Assembly (NCBI GenBank): GCA_031268525.1
Contig: JAIRXA010000042.1
Coordinates: 1 to 62,448 of the forward strand
Direction of reading: 5' to 3'
From: Coriobacteriales bacterium
GTDB taxonomy: Bacteria; Actinomycetota; Coriobacteriia; Coriobacteriales; UBA8131
DNA length: 62,448 bases
Position 1 is the stretch's first letter. Every line of letters starts with the position of its first letter. The translations under genes and the position numbers were made by a program. The notes beneath the pieces were generated by a model. It was not told where the DNA came from. It saw only the letters and a list, made by a program, of their open reading frames with translations, and searched no databases. Below are positions 27,535 to 37,135 of this stretch, in pieces.

Positions 27535-29610
27535 TCAGCGCTCCCTGCTGCCCTCAGAAACGACGATGTCGCCCAGATCGACCTCATACAGCGCTGCGAG
27601 GGTATGCTGGACTCCCAGAACCGCCGAGGAAGAACCCTCGCCAGACTGCTCGATGATGCATGCCACACAGTATTGAGGATCGTCACTGGGGGCATAGGCG
27701 ACAAACCACGAGGATTCAGCTTCTGCGGCGGCGACCTCAGCGGTGCCGCTCTTGCCTGAAGCCGGAACCGGAAGGGCATTGAAGTTCCCCCCAAATCGTT
27801 GGACAACCCGCCTGAGTCCGTCTTGGATACGTGCGAGATGGCCCGGACTGAAGGATGGCTGTATCGCGCTGTCCCGTGGTGCGTAACTGATGATGGTCTC
27901 ACCCTTACCGTCGATCACCTTGTCAAAGACATGGGGCGTAAGCATACGGCCCCGAGCAACACCCGCGTAACCATTCGCAATCTGCAGGGGAGTTACCAAC
28001 AGGTCGCCCTGACCGATGCAGAGGCTCGTCATGTCCCCTGGCTGCCAGCGCGCGTCTTCGGGCGTGTCGGAGAAGGCTTCCTTCTTCCAGGCAGCATCCG
28101 GCACCCGACCTTCCAGCTCACCCGGTAGATCGATACCGCTCACTGAGCCGAATCCCCAGGTTTTGAGATAGTCCTGGAGCTCGTTTTTTCTCACATTCTC
28201 ATCCTCGGCAGCCCAGCGTTCGTAGAACGTTGCGCCAACATTGTAAAAGTAGATATCACAGCTGTTGTTGATGGCTTCCTCCAGACCCAGGGTACCGTGT
28301 CCGTCTGGGAAAATCCAACAGCGTTGTCCCCACTGCTCGCCATAGTCTTCCCAGAATCCATTACAGGTGTACTGGGTATTATCGCCGATGATACCGCATT
28401 CCTCGCCAGCAAGCCCCGTAAAGGCCTTATAGGTCGATGCTGCCGGATAGAGACCGGCGATCGCTCTGTTCGTCAGAGGATAAAGCGACTCCCTGTTGGT
28501 CATTTCGTCCCAGAGATCCTGCGAGATACCGTTCGTAAACTCTTCGGGGCGAAAGGACGGATAGCTCGACATGGCAAGCACTCCTCCACCCTTGACATCC
28601 AGCGCGACGATCACACCGGCATTCGCGTACTCAAAGCCTCTGTCGCGCGAGGAGGTGATGATCTCTGCCAGAACGCGGTCGGTCCGTCTCTGAAGATCAA
28701 GATCGATGGTCAGGCAGACATCGGCACCATTCTCCGGTGGCACCTCACTGACAAGTGCGGTCGGATTGCCGTCAACGTCGACCCGATAGGTACGCGTTCC
28801 CCGGATGCCCTGAAGCAGGGTCTCGAAGGCATATTCAGCACCGCTCTTACCAATATAGTCACCGCTCTCATACTGGATGCCCTCAGGGGGAGCAAGCAGA
28901 TCGGATTCTGCCACCGGGCCGATATAGCCGAGCAGGTGTGCGGCGAGCGTTCCGTAGGAATAACTGCGTTGCGTACGCTCCTCGACCTTTACATCCGCAA
29001 AGAGAGTCGGATGCTCCCTGATATAGGCGACCGCACGCTGTGAGGCATCGCTGGCAAGCACGCGGTCACTCTGCATGTCAAGCGTATCGTCAAGGAGATT
29101 CCGGCGCAGGATGCCGATCGGGATACCGAGCACGAGAGAGAGACGATAGACGAGGTTGCGGTCGTCGAGAATCGCCCGTGGCGCAGCGACGCTCAGGGAA
29201 GGACGGTTTCCGATAAGCTCGCGCCCCTTACGATCCAAAAGACGTCCGCGCGTGGCAGGCACCGAGACCTCAGAGGTCATATTCTCCTCCGCAAGTTTCG
29301 TATAGGTGTCGCCCGAGAGCAGCTGAATGGACCACAGGCGGGCGAGAAGAACGCCGAAGACGCCTGCGACGAAGGCAGCGAAGACATAGAACCGTCCCTT
29401 GCCCTCGCGTCGCCGGATTGTCTCATGGGGGTTATGCTTTCGTACGCCCGATATGCCAACGCCATCGGGTGCACCGTGACGCCCAAAGCTCCGCCTGACC
29501 ACCGATAACTTCTCACGACGTCCTCTATAACGAAACAGAGCAATCAAGAAAGCGACAACGAGAATAAAGACTACAACTCCCAGAAGGATTGCCAGCGTAA
29601 GCGTATTCAT
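27535..29610 (-). CDS. mrdA: Penicillin-binding protein 2 (class B transpeptidase)
   Basis: 691 residues. A first membrane segment lies near residues 4-25, then a basic stretch (RRKHNPHETIRRREGKGR) and the usual PBP2 anchor (YVFAAFVAGVFGVLLARLW). The pedestal domain starts TRGRLLDRKGREL. Transpeptidase motifs: PAASTYKAFTG (SXXK), NNSCD (SXN region), KSGTAE (KTG equivalent). The extra N-terminal hydrophobic stretch makes it slightly longer than usual. It crosslinks the glycan made by RodA. mreD ends three bases upstream. Confidence 0.95.
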   Translation of the reverse strand: MNTLTLAILLGVVVFILVVAFLIALFRYRGRREKLSVVRRSFGRHGAPDGVGISGVRKHNPHETIRRREGKGRFYVFAAFVAGVFGVLLARLWSIQLLSGDTYTKLAEENMTSEVSVPATRGRLLDRKGRELIGNRPSLSVAAPRAILDDRNLVYRLSLVLGIPIGILRRNLLDDTLDMQSDRVLASDASQRAVAYIREHPTLFADVKVEERTQRSYSYGTLAAHLLGYIGPVAESDLLAPPEGIQYESGDYIGKSGAEYAFETLLQGIRGTRTYRVDVDGNPTALVSEVPPENGADVCLTIDLDLQRRTDRVLAEIITSSRDRGFEYANAGVIVALDVKGGGVLAMSSYPSFRPEEFTNGISQDLWDEMTNRESLYPLTNRAIAGLYPAASTYKAFTGLAGEECGIIGDNTQYTCNGFWEDYGEQWGQRCWIFPDGHGTLGLEEAINNSCDIYFYNVGATFYERWAAEDENVRKNELQDYLKTWGFGSVSGIDLPGELEGRVPDAAWKKEAFSDTPEDARWQPGDMTSLCIGQGDLLVTPLQIANGYAGVARGRMLTPHVFDKVIDGKGETIISYAPRDSAIQPSFSPGHLARIQDGLRRVVQRFGGNFNALPVPASGKSGTAEVAAAEAESSWFVAYAPSDDPQYCVACIIEQSGEGSSSAVLGVQHTLAALYEVDLGDIVVSEGSRER

Positions 29611-29612
29611 CC

Positions 29613-30149
29613 TCAGTCAAACTTGCCCTTGAGAAGCCCCGCGTTCTGCCGCTTACGTGAAGCATTTGCGAAGTGCTGGAGAATGGGAAAAAGGATCAGG
29701 CCGACCAGGGAGTCGTACAGAGCGCCTGGCAGGGCGCGTCGCAACAGCGAGCTCAGGAAATCGGTATCGTAGCCAATGATCGAATACAGGACGTTATGAA
29801 GTAACTCACCGGCAAAGGCTGCGAGCAGGAGCACGATGACCTGCATGACCCAGTTGTCCTGGAAGATATCCTTGCGAAAGGAACTGACGCCATAACTGAG
29901 CAGCGCCATGACCAGTGACATACCGCCCACGGGACCCGATGTCGCCAGATCGAAGACGAGGCCCAGGACGAAGCCAACAATGGTAGCGGAAATCACCTCG
30001 CTGCGCATCGCCACGAGAACCACCGCAACGAGTACGATGTTTGGCACGACGCCACCGATGGCGATATGCGGCGCAATGATGATCTGCAAAAGCACAGCTG
30101 CGATGGTGACGACGGGCAGAAGGATCGGTGGAGAAGACGGGCCTGTCAC
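29613..30149 (-). CDS. mreD: Rod shape-determining protein MreD
   Basis: 178 residues, five to six membrane helices, with the MreD pattern around FVLGLVFDLATSGPVGGMSLVMALLS-type glycine-rich helix after helix 3. It bridges MreC and the synthesis enzymes in the elongasome. Placed directly between mreC (one base apart) and mrdA (two bases apart), so start and stop are well constrained. Confidence 0.92.
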   Translation of the reverse strand: MTGPSSPPILLPVVTIAAVLLQIIIAPHIAIGGVVPNIVLVAVVLVAMRSEVISATIVGFVLGLVFDLATSGPVGGMSLVMALLSYGVSSFRKDIFQDNWVMQVIVLLLAAFAGELLHNVLYSIIGYDTDFLSSLLRRALPGALYDSLVGLILFPILQHFANASRKRQNAGLLKGKFD

Positions 30150-30150
30150 C

Positions 30151-31050
30151 TCAGGCCTCCTTCTGCGTCAAGCGGTTCTCGTCGTCACGAATGGCGTCAG
30201 GGTTTGGCTGTATCTCAGATTCGCTGCCCGTCAGAACCAGCACCTCTTCAAAAATTGCTACGCGGGTCTGGGGCTTGACGATGATGGTCTGCGAGACATC
30301 GGAGGACAGAAACTCGACCGAGGCGACCTCACCGAGCGGGATGCCCTTTGGATAGACGCCTCCAGCTCCGGAAGTGATGATGGCATCCCCAGGCTTCACC
30401 TCGACATCGAGACCGATGAATCGCAGATAGAGCAAGCCCTCCACCGACCCCGTGACGATACCTTCAGCCCTGCTTGCCTGGAGAAAACAGGCAACGCCGC
30501 TGCGTTCATCGGTGATGAGTCGAACCGTCGAGCTGTAGAGACTGACACTCTCGATCTGACCGATCAGGCCGTTGGGGCTCATGACCGGCATACCGATCGC
30601 CAAGCCAAGCGCGGAACCCTTGTTGATGGTAATCATCTGATTCCAGGAATCCGTGCTGCGCGAGATGATCCGTGCTCCAACCGATTCGAGGCCATAGACC
30701 TCTCGGAGCTCCAAGAGTTGCGAAAGTCGCTCGTTTTCCTGTCGGTATTCCTCAAGACGAATGGCGGCAGCCTCAAGTTCCTCGTTTTGCTGCATCAGTT
30801 CATCGAGAGTCTCAGGGCTTGCTGTCATGTTGTCGATGCTCGTGGAAGCCGAGCGCAAGGGCGTGGAAACGAAGGCGCCCAGTTGTTCGAGCGGTGCCGT
30901 GACAAGGCCAAAACCAGAACGAACCGTATGCAGGGGACCAGTAACGCCCTCACGCACCCAGATCGTCATCAACGCGATAGAGATCAGACACAGGACGACA
31001 AGTACGAGTCCCGCTGGAATTCTGACTGACTTTTTTTGATTGAGCGCCAT
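30151..31050 (-). CDS. mreC: Rod shape-determining protein MreC
   Basis: 299 residues. One N-terminal membrane segment (about 13-31), then a coiled-coil (residues ~70-115, DELMQQNEELEAAAIRLEE), then two beta domains containing NKGSALGLAIGMPV and KPGDAIITSGAGGVYPKG. MreC is the periplasmic scaffold that activates PBP2-RodA. Start ATG 31050 is 41 bases after mreB. Confidence 0.94.
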   Translation of the reverse strand: MALNQKKSVRIPAGLVLVVLCLISIALMTIWVREGVTGPLHTVRSGFGLVTAPLEQLGAFVSTPLRSASTSIDNMTASPETLDELMQQNEELEAAAIRLEEYRQENERLSQLLELREVYGLESVGARIISRSTDSWNQMITINKGSALGLAIGMPVMSPNGLIGQIESVSLYSSTVRLITDERSGVACFLQASRAEGIVTGSVEGLLYLRFIGLDVEVKPGDAIITSGAGGVYPKGIPLGEVASVEFLSSDVSQTIIVKPQTRVAIFEEVLVLTGSESEIQPNPDAIRDDENRLTQKEA

Positions 31051-31091
31051 GGGACTTAAAGGGCCCTTCCAAGCAATTAATCGGCACTTCC

Positions 31092-32132
31092 CTAGCGTTG
31101 GGTATAGGAGCGCTGCAGCGCCGTGGGGTTCTCCAGCGCAATCGCGCAGCCCGCCACGACATTCGTCAAAGCGGTCTCTGAGACATAGACGGGCACCTCA
31201 AGCTCATGCGCCAGAAAAGAATCGAGCATCCTGAGGAGCCCGCCGCCGCCCGTAAGCAGTACGCCGTTGCGGATGATATCGGCCGCAAGATCAGGATCGG
31301 TTTCCAGGAAAGTCTCCTTGATGGCGATCAGTATCTCCTGGAGCGGCCCCTTGATGCCCTCTCGCACATCCTCGGACTGGATGGTCTCGCTGCGAGGCAA
31401 ATTCGTGGTCAGATCGCGCCCGGATATCTCCATATCGAGCTCACCGGTGTTGATAGGCATGGCCGAACCGATTGCTATCTTTATATCTTCAGCGGTACGC
31501 ACGCCGATGTTGAGGCCATAGACCTCTCGGACATGGCGCGCAACTGCCTCGTCAAACTCGTTGCCAGCTATGCGCAGCGAACGCGAGGTGACGATGCCTC
31601 CCAGCGAAATGACCGCAACCTCCGTCGTGCCGCCACCGATGTCGACGACCATTGAGCCCGTCGGCTCCTCGACCGGCAGACCGGCCCCGATGGCAGCCGC
31701 CATCGGCTCCTCGATGAGGAATGCCTGACGGGCACCAGCCTGGATCGTTGCCTCAAAGACAGCGCGTTTCTCAACCGAGGTCACGCCACAGGGAATGCAG
31801 ATGACGATGCGTGGCTTGGGTTGCCAGAAACGGGTCTTTGGATTGGCCTTGCGGATGAAATAGGACAGCATCGCCTCGGTAACGTCGTAATCGGCGATAA
31901 CTCCATCGGCAAGCGGGCGTTCAACGGAAATATTGCCCGGATTACGACCGATCATTTCGCGCGCCTCGGTGCCAACAGACAGCACACGGTTGGCCTCGTT
32001 GTCGATAGCGACAACAGAGGGTTCATTGAGTACAATTCCTTCGCCACTGATCGCAACCAGTGTGTTTGCCGTGCCGAGGTCGATGGCCATATCGACGCTC
32101 CACTGGCTAAATAGATTATCGAGGATCGACAT
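31092..32132 (-). CDS. mreB: Rod shape-determining protein MreB (actin homologue)
   Basis: 346 residues, full length. Actin-fold signature stretches: DLGTANTLV (phosphate 1), IEEPMAAAIGAG, VVDIGGGTTEVAVIS (phosphate 2) and LLTGGGGLL (adenosine). It forms membrane filaments that orient wall synthesis. It begins the mreBCD-mrdA-rodA run; the ~170-base gap upstream contains TACAAT (minus strand, 32195-32200) as a possible -10 element. Confidence 0.96.
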   Translation of the reverse strand: MSILDNLFSQWSVDMAIDLGTANTLVAISGEGIVLNEPSVVAIDNEANRVLSVGTEAREMIGRNPGNISVERPLADGVIADYDVTEAMLSYFIRKANPKTRFWQPKPRIVICIPCGVTSVEKRAVFEATIQAGARQAFLIEEPMAAAIGAGLPVEEPTGSMVVDIGGGTTEVAVISLGGIVTSRSLRIAGNEFDEAVARHVREVYGLNIGVRTAEDIKIAIGSAMPINTGELDMEISGRDLTTNLPRSETIQSEDVREGIKGPLQEILIAIKETFLETDPDLAADIIRNGVLLTGGGGLLRMLDSFLAHELEVPVYVSETALTNVVAGCAIALENPTALQRSYTQR

Positions 32133-32302
32133 CGATACCTGTTCTCTCCAAAAATGATTAAGTCGTCACTACTTTTCGTACGTGTCAGCCGACAATTGTA
32201 TCATAAGGCGCTTCGTGCCAGGAAACCATGGGAATACCAGAGGGAGCATTTTCAATCAGCTTGCAACTTTCAAAAAACAGCGGCCATCGCCGTGTCCATC
32301 GT

Positions 32303-33631
32303 CTAGCCTGCCTCTGAAGCCGAGGCGAAGGCAAAAACAATCTCATAGATGCGCCAACTGAGCAGATCGCGCGCCAGGGTGATACGGTAATGTATGATTC
32401 CGCCCTCAGCAAGATTGACGCGGACCAGAGCGGTCGAGACCTCCATCGATCGTTCGACCGAAACGATGCTGATATCCGAGGAGGGCGCCACACCATCAAG
32501 AATGCGCTCGATGACCATGGGATCGACTCCGTCGCCAACAACCCAATACGGGCTGACATCCTTGCCCTGGGCCTGCGCATCAAAGAAGTCGGTGATGATC
32601 TTTTCCTGGGTGGGGAATCCATAGCCCTGGGTGTAGAGAAAGACGGCGGTACCCAGAAGCGCGATGAGTGCGATGACGAAGCCACAGAAGACCTTCAGGC
32701 CCGTGTGCTTGAGCTTGCGTACCTTGCGCATCTGGCTCTTGCTCATACGCATCAAATCGGCATCGGTCGCAGTAAAGAAGCCGGTGTTTTCCGCTGCAGG
32801 AACGCCACCAGCGCCATAGCCCTCAGCCTGGCCAAAATTCTCACCTTCGCTCATGGGCACATCGTAGACACTGGTGTCGAGCCCTGAGTAATCGGGTTCA
32901 CCGTACGCAAGATCACCTCCTCCGAGGGAGAGGTTTGCGCGCTCATAGTCTTCCCGCCCACGACCTGAGAGGGTATAGGAGCCATCGCGGAGGGCGTCTT
33001 CAAAGGCAGCGAGTGCCTCGGGGTAGCGCTGTGCCGCGGCATACGCGCTGCCCAACTGCTCGTAGGTCTTGTTCAGGACCTGTCCGCTGGCCTTAAAGTC
33101 GATGATCGCCAGATAGGCCTCAACGGCATCCAGAGGCCGCTCCAGTGACATGAAGGTGACTCCGAGGTTGTTGAGTGCCTTGATGGGATTGGGATTGCCC
33201 TCGTCCAACGCCGCCTTGCGATAGGCCGAACCAGCCTCAACCAGCATACCGAGTCGCGAATAGGCATTACCAAGACCAAGCTGCGCCTTGTAGGGAGTGT
33301 GGTAGTCGGCTTCGGCGAGGGCCTGATCAAAGCAGGCGATCGCCTCCTGGTTGCGCTTCAGACCGTTGAGTGTCGTCCCTATGTTCACGAGAACTCCACC
33401 ACGATCCGCATACCTGTCGTCTTCCAGGGCCTTGCGATAGGTCGCCAGTGCCTCGTTGAGGTTGCGCATCTTGAGCAGACAATTGCCCAGGCGATGATAG
33501 ACCAGGCCAGCATCGCCTGGCCCAAAACTCGCAAAATCTTCCTTCAGGCAGCGATAGAAGCCGCGGAGCGCACTTGGATAATCTCCTGAACGGTAGGCAA
33601 CGGTCGCTTGCTCATAGTTCACGCTTTGCAC
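32303..33631 (-). CDS. Tetratricopeptide-repeat membrane-anchored protein
   Basis: 442 residues. The first ~215 residues are five to six TPR units (e.g. GLVYHRLGNCLLKMRNLNEALATYRKAL). Then comes an acidic, Gly/Tyr-rich linker, a basic patch KSQMRKVRKLKH, one membrane segment near residue 330 (FCGFVIALIALLGTAVFLY) and a ~90-residue extracytoplasmic domain. The orientation (TPR inside, small domain outside) suggests a cytoplasmic scaffold tied to the envelope. Its position between the PPIase and mreB fits this, but there is no known partner. I recognise the architecture, not a named family. Confidence 0.8.
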   Translation of the reverse strand: MQSVNYEQATVAYRSGDYPSALRGFYRCLKEDFASFGPGDAGLVYHRLGNCLLKMRNLNEALATYRKALEDDRYADRGGVLVNIGTTLNGLKRNQEAIACFDQALAEADYHTPYKAQLGLGNAYSRLGMLVEAGSAYRKAALDEGNPNPIKALNNLGVTFMSLERPLDAVEAYLAIIDFKASGQVLNKTYEQLGSAYAAAQRYPEALAAFEDALRDGSYTLSGRGREDYERANLSLGGGDLAYGEPDYSGLDTSVYDVPMSEGENFGQAEGYGAGGVPAAENTGFFTATDADLMRMSKSQMRKVRKLKHTGLKVFCGFVIALIALLGTAVFLYTQGYGFPTQEKIITDFFDAQAQGKDVSPYWVVGDGVDPMVIERILDGVAPSSDISIVSVERSMEVSTALVRVNLAEGGIIHYRITLARDLLSWRIYEIVFAFASASEAG

Positions 33632-33645
33632 GATAGCACCCCTCT

Positions 33646-34182
33646 TTATGCCGTGCCCTCTATCGTAATCGAGACGATCTCGTCACCCTTGCCAAGGGAA
33701 TGGATAATTTTAAGGTCCTCGGCACCGAGCGCGTCTCCGAAAACCGTATAGCCGCTGTCGAGAGCAGGTTGCGGACCCAGGCAGAAGTAGAATTGAGAAC
33801 CCGCGGAATCTGGCATTTGGGAACGTGCCATTGCCAGCGTGCCGTCCTTATGCTGGTTATTTGGGTTGACGGTCCACTCGCCCTTGATGCTGTAGCCTGG
33901 ATTGCCCGTACCCGCAGGGCCTCCTGGCCCCACCTTATCGGCGCGCACCTCATCGGACGTGAGGTCGCGCGTATTCGGGCAACCGCCCTGAATGACGAAG
34001 CCTGGTACATACCGATGGAATTTCAGGCCGTTGTAAAAGCCCTTTTCGGCAAGCTCAACAAAGTTGGCAACATGGATAGGGGCTTCTTTGCCAGCAAGTT
34101 TGACTCGGATGGTTCCCACGCTGGTCTCGATAACCGCGATCTCATCACCACTTGGTTGATAGGCAGGTGTATACAGAGCCAT
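33646..34182 (-). CDS. Cyclophilin-type peptidyl-prolyl cis-trans isomerase
   Basis: 178 residues, cytoplasmic (no signal peptide). Conserved cyclophilin motifs FHRYVPGFVIQGGCPN and SQFYFCLG include the catalytic Arg and the binding Gln/Phe. Speeds up proline isomerisation in folding proteins. It precedes the TPR gene by 14 bases on the same strand, so they are likely co-transcribed. Confidence 0.93.
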   Translation of the reverse strand: MALYTPAYQPSGDEIAVIETSVGTIRVKLAGKEAPIHVANFVELAEKGFYNGLKFHRYVPGFVIQGGCPNTRDLTSDEVRADKVGPGGPAGTGNPGYSIKGEWTVNPNNQHKDGTLAMARSQMPDSAGSQFYFCLGPQPALDSGYTVFGDALGAEDLKIIHSLGKGDEIVSITIEGTA

Positions 34183-34212
34183 GAATCCTCCTCAACATCA
34201 GTACGCGCGCGT

Positions 34213-34288
34213 TGGTGCCCCTTGCAGGATTCGAACCTGCGGCCTTCTGCTCCGGAGGCAGACGCTCTATCCCCTGAGCTAAAGGGGC
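34213..34288 (-). tRNA. tRNA-Arg (anticodon CCG)
   Basis: 76 nucleotides including encoded CCA. Acceptor GCCCCTT/AAGGGGC, anticodon stem TCTGC/GCAGA with loop CTCCGGA, T loop TTCGAAT. TAAAAT upstream (34317-34322) is a plausible -10. Confidence 0.95.
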
Positions 34289-34368
34289 ACGATGGGCGGC
34301 AGGAACCGCCTGGACGATTTTACTACAGTTCCAGCTTGAGGGAGCGCAAGGATTAGCGTGCAGACGAA

Positions 34369-34542
34369 TTAGAGCGTGATGGACTCCAGTGGACAGGAAT
34401 TCACACAGGCTCCGCATTCAATACAGGCGTCCTCATCATTGATGACCGCCATACCGTCTGCCAGATCAATGAGTTCCAGGGGGCAGGTATCCACGCAGGT
34501 ACCGCAACCGATACAGGTCGCTTGGTCGATCTTGATAGACAT
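34369..34542 (-). CDS. 2[4Fe-4S] ferredoxin
   Basis: 57 residues with two cluster motifs: CIGCGTCVDTCP and CIECGACVNSCP, i.e. the small clostridial-type ferredoxin for low-potential electron transfer. ATG 34542 has a very strong GGAGGGGAGG site; an upstream in-frame extension to 34608 has none. Stands alone downstream of no other gene on this strand, divergent from the GNAT gene. Confidence 0.95.
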   Translation of the reverse strand: MSIKIDQATCIGCGTCVDTCPLELIDLADGMAVINDEDACIECGACVNSCPLESITL

Positions 34543-34730
34543 GGTCACCTCCCCTCCTCCAAGATTTCGTTTCCAATGGACACAGTGTGACGGAAAAGAG
34601 GCCGTCATGTCTGCTCACAGTCAAGTTGAAGCCCCGGAACCGATGCGGCAATCCGGTAAACGGCGGGCCCGGCATCCGTGGAGCGGCGCAATCGGCTACA
34701 ATGGAAGAGCACAGGTGAGAGGATGAGCCC

Positions 34731-35348
34731 ATGAAGGAAATCTCAACGGTCTCCATACGGATGGCCAGAAAAGAGGACGCCCTGGCGATCCTCGACATCT
34801 ATCGGCCCTACATCACTGATACCGCGATAACCTTCGTTTCCCGTATCCCCACGGTGACAGATATCGAGAAAAAGATGGCCGATATCATGCGCCAATACCC
34901 CTATCTGGTCTGCGAGATCGACGGAGGGGTCGTTGGATTCGCCTACGCGAACAAGATGCGTCCCCACGACGCCTATCGCTGGAATGCTGAGCTATCCATC
35001 TATGTATCCTCGCAACACCATGGGCACGGCATAGCCACCGCGCTGTATACCGCTCTGTTCCATATCCTCAAGGCGCAGGGCTTTTGTAATCTCTACGCAG
35101 CAATAACGATCCCCAATGAGCAGAGTATCGCGCTGCACCGACGCTTTGGTTTCCGCGAGCTTGTCGTCCACGAGGCAGACGGCTACAAACTGGGAGCCTG
35201 GCGCGACGTCCTGTGGATGCTCTACCGCATAGAAGGCGCCGCCGACCCCGGCGAACATGGATTCCCCCTTCGTCTGGCGAAGGTGCGCAAGAATGATATC
35301 GACACCGCCCTGGGTATGGCAACGGCACTGTTGAGTGGAGCACAATGA
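34731..35348 (+). CDS. GNAT-family N-acetyltransferase (phosphinothricin-acetyltransferase-like)
   Basis: 205 residues. N-terminal IRMARKEDALAILDIYRPYI and the later AELSIYVSSQHHGHGIATALY (acetyl-CoA-binding motif A) and NEQSIALHRRFGF (motif B) match the MnaT/PAT subgroup that acetylates small amines or amino acids. The C-terminal ~25 residues (RLAKVRKNDIDTALGMAT) are an extension. It overlaps the peptidase gene by ATGA. Confidence 0.87.
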   Translation: MKEISTVSIRMARKEDALAILDIYRPYITDTAITFVSRIPTVTDIEKKMADIMRQYPYLVCEIDGGVVGFAYANKMRPHDAYRWNAELSIYVSSQHHGHGIATALYTALFHILKAQGFCNLYAAITIPNEQSIALHRRFGFRELVVHEADGYKLGAWRDVLWMLYRIEGAADPGEHGFPLRLAKVRKNDIDTALGMATALLSGAQ

Positions 35349-36364
35349 GCACGGAACCTTCAAGGGAGTATGCATTCGAGCAGACACTGCGACCCCTACT
35401 GGGCTCGGCAACTCCTGTGCCTGCAGGCTTTTTTGTCGGCAGCGTCGAGAACGATACCGCGGGGACAGGATGCACGGTCATTGGCTGCCCCGAGGGCGCC
35501 AGCGCTGGGGTTGCGGTACGCGGCGGGGCACCAGCGACGCGGGAAACGGACCTGCTCGCCCCCGAAAACACCGTCAAGGCAATCCATGCCGTCATGGTCA
35601 GCGGAGGCAGTGCCTACGGTCTGGATGCCGCCTCGGGCGCGGTGCGTTGGCTTGAGGAACATTCGGCTGGGTTTGAGCTCGCTGGGCACATCGTGCCTAT
35701 AGTCTGTGGTGCAAGCATCTTTGATCTGAGTCTCGGTGATGGTTCTGTTCGGCCGGATGCTGCAATGGGATATGCTGCCTGCGAGGCGGGCGCCGAGGCG
35801 AATGAGCGGGCCATCCGTTGCGGTAATATCGGCGCTGGATGCGGGGCAAGTGTTGGAAAGCTTTTTGGCGAACAGTCGGCAATGAAGGCGGGACTCGGTG
35901 CCGCAGGATTTGAGCTGGAAGGCCTGATCGTCAGCGCTCTTGTCGTCGTGAACGCCTTGGGAAATATCTATGACCGGTTCGCGGGAACATGGATTGCGGG
36001 GCCCCGCAATCCACAGGACCCACAACGGATTGTCGATCCCTATGAGGCCCTTTCTATTGTTTCTCCCTATCCCTCAGCAGGCCACAACACCACCATCGCC
36101 TGCGTGATCACCAATGCAGCCCTCGAAAAACCCACCATGGGGCGAGTGGCCAGCATGGCGCATGATGGTTTTGCGCGCGCCATCGAGCCGGTACATACCT
36201 CTGCCGACGGTGATGCGATCTTCGCGCTTGCCTGTGGTAGCATCTCCGCTCCTGCAGATATCGTCGGCTGTTTTGCCGCATTGGCTGTTGAGCATGCCAT
36301 TCATGTGGCTATTCGAGAGGCAGAGGCCGCCTACGGCCTTCCCGCCAACCGTGATCTCAGATAA
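35345..36364 (+). CDS. P1-family (S58, DmpA-like) peptidase
   Basis: 339 residues of the S58 fold, self-processing N-terminal-nucleophile aminopeptidases. Typical blocks: AIHAVMVSGGSAYGLDAASG, GNIGAGCGASVGK and VSALVVVNALGNIYD. Family members cleave D- or beta-amino peptides; specificity cannot be told here. No signal peptide. Coupled to the upstream acetyltransferase by a 4-base overlap. Confidence 0.88.
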   Translation: MSTEPSREYAFEQTLRPLLGSATPVPAGFFVGSVENDTAGTGCTVIGCPEGASAGVAVRGGAPATRETDLLAPENTVKAIHAVMVSGGSAYGLDAASGAVRWLEEHSAGFELAGHIVPIVCGASIFDLSLGDGSVRPDAAMGYAACEAGAEANERAIRCGNIGAGCGASVGKLFGEQSAMKAGLGAAGFELEGLIVSALVVVNALGNIYDRFAGTWIAGPRNPQDPQRIVDPYEALSIVSPYPSAGHNTTIACVITNAALEKPTMGRVASMAHDGFARAIEPVHTSADGDAIFALACGSISAPADIVGCFAALAVEHAIHVAIREAEAAYGLPANRDLR

Positions 36365-36394
36365 GACCGCTCGAACAGGAAGGAACCTCAGGCC

Positions 36395-37135
36395 TTGACT
36401 CACCTATCCTGGCAAAATGGTTACATCCGCAATGATGACGCCGCCCTGTATTACGAAGTGCACCAGGGTATACCCGACGACGCCCCTCTCCTGTTTCTGC
36501 TTCATGGCAACCGGGAGGATATGCATGTCTTCGATGGGCATATCGAAGGTCTGCTCCCCTACTATACGGTTATCACCGTGGACACGCGCGGACAGGGCAA
36601 GTCAGCACGAGGCACACGCGACCTGTCCTATGACCTGTTTGCCGAGGACCTCTTCACGCTGGTGAACAAGTTGCATATCGGCACCTTTCTCATACTCGGA
36701 TTCTCAGATGGAGCCAATATCGCGATGGAGCTTGCCCTGCGCCATCAGGAACGGCTCGCAGCAATGATCCTGGTCGGGGGAAATCTCTTTCCCGATGGGC
36801 TCCAGGCGATGTTTCGCGTGAGCTTGAAACTGCACTTGTTCGGCGAGAGACTCAAAAACTTCATACAACGCGACAAGCACGGCCATGGGGAGCTTACCAA
36901 CCTGATGCTCACCTCACCCTCCATTGATCCCGAGCGCCTGAAAACCATCACGGTTCCAACGCTGATCATCAATGGTGAGAAGGATATCGTCACCGATGAA
37001 CACGGTGTCCTGATCGCCACATCCCTGCCGAATGCGCGCCGTGTCGTCATTGGCGGTGCAAGCCATTTCGTGATGAAGGATGCCCCCGAGGAATTTGATC
37101 GCCTCGTGCTTGAGTTTCTTCTTGAAGAGGATTAG
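36395..37135 (+). CDS. Alpha/beta hydrolase
   Basis: 246 residues. Oxyanion loop LLHGNRED, nucleophile elbow LGFSDGANIA (Ser), acid INGEKDIV (Asp) and GGASHFVMK (His) form a complete triad. A likely TTG start at 36395 has AGGAAGGAA nine bases upstream; no ATG is better placed. Third of a plus-strand run after the GNAT and S58 genes, suggesting a small-molecule amide/ester processing set. Its end overlaps the convergent glycosyltransferase by four bases. Confidence 0.85.
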   Translation: MTHLSWQNGYIRNDDAALYYEVHQGIPDDAPLLFLLHGNREDMHVFDGHIEGLLPYYTVITVDTRGQGKSARGTRDLSYDLFAEDLFTLVNKLHIGTFLILGFSDGANIAMELALRHQERLAAMILVGGNLFPDGLQAMFRVSLKLHLFGERLKNFIQRDKHGHGELTNLMLTSPSIDPERLKTITVPTLIINGEKDIVTDEHGVLIATSLPNARRVVIGGASHFVMKDAPEEFDRLVLEFLLEED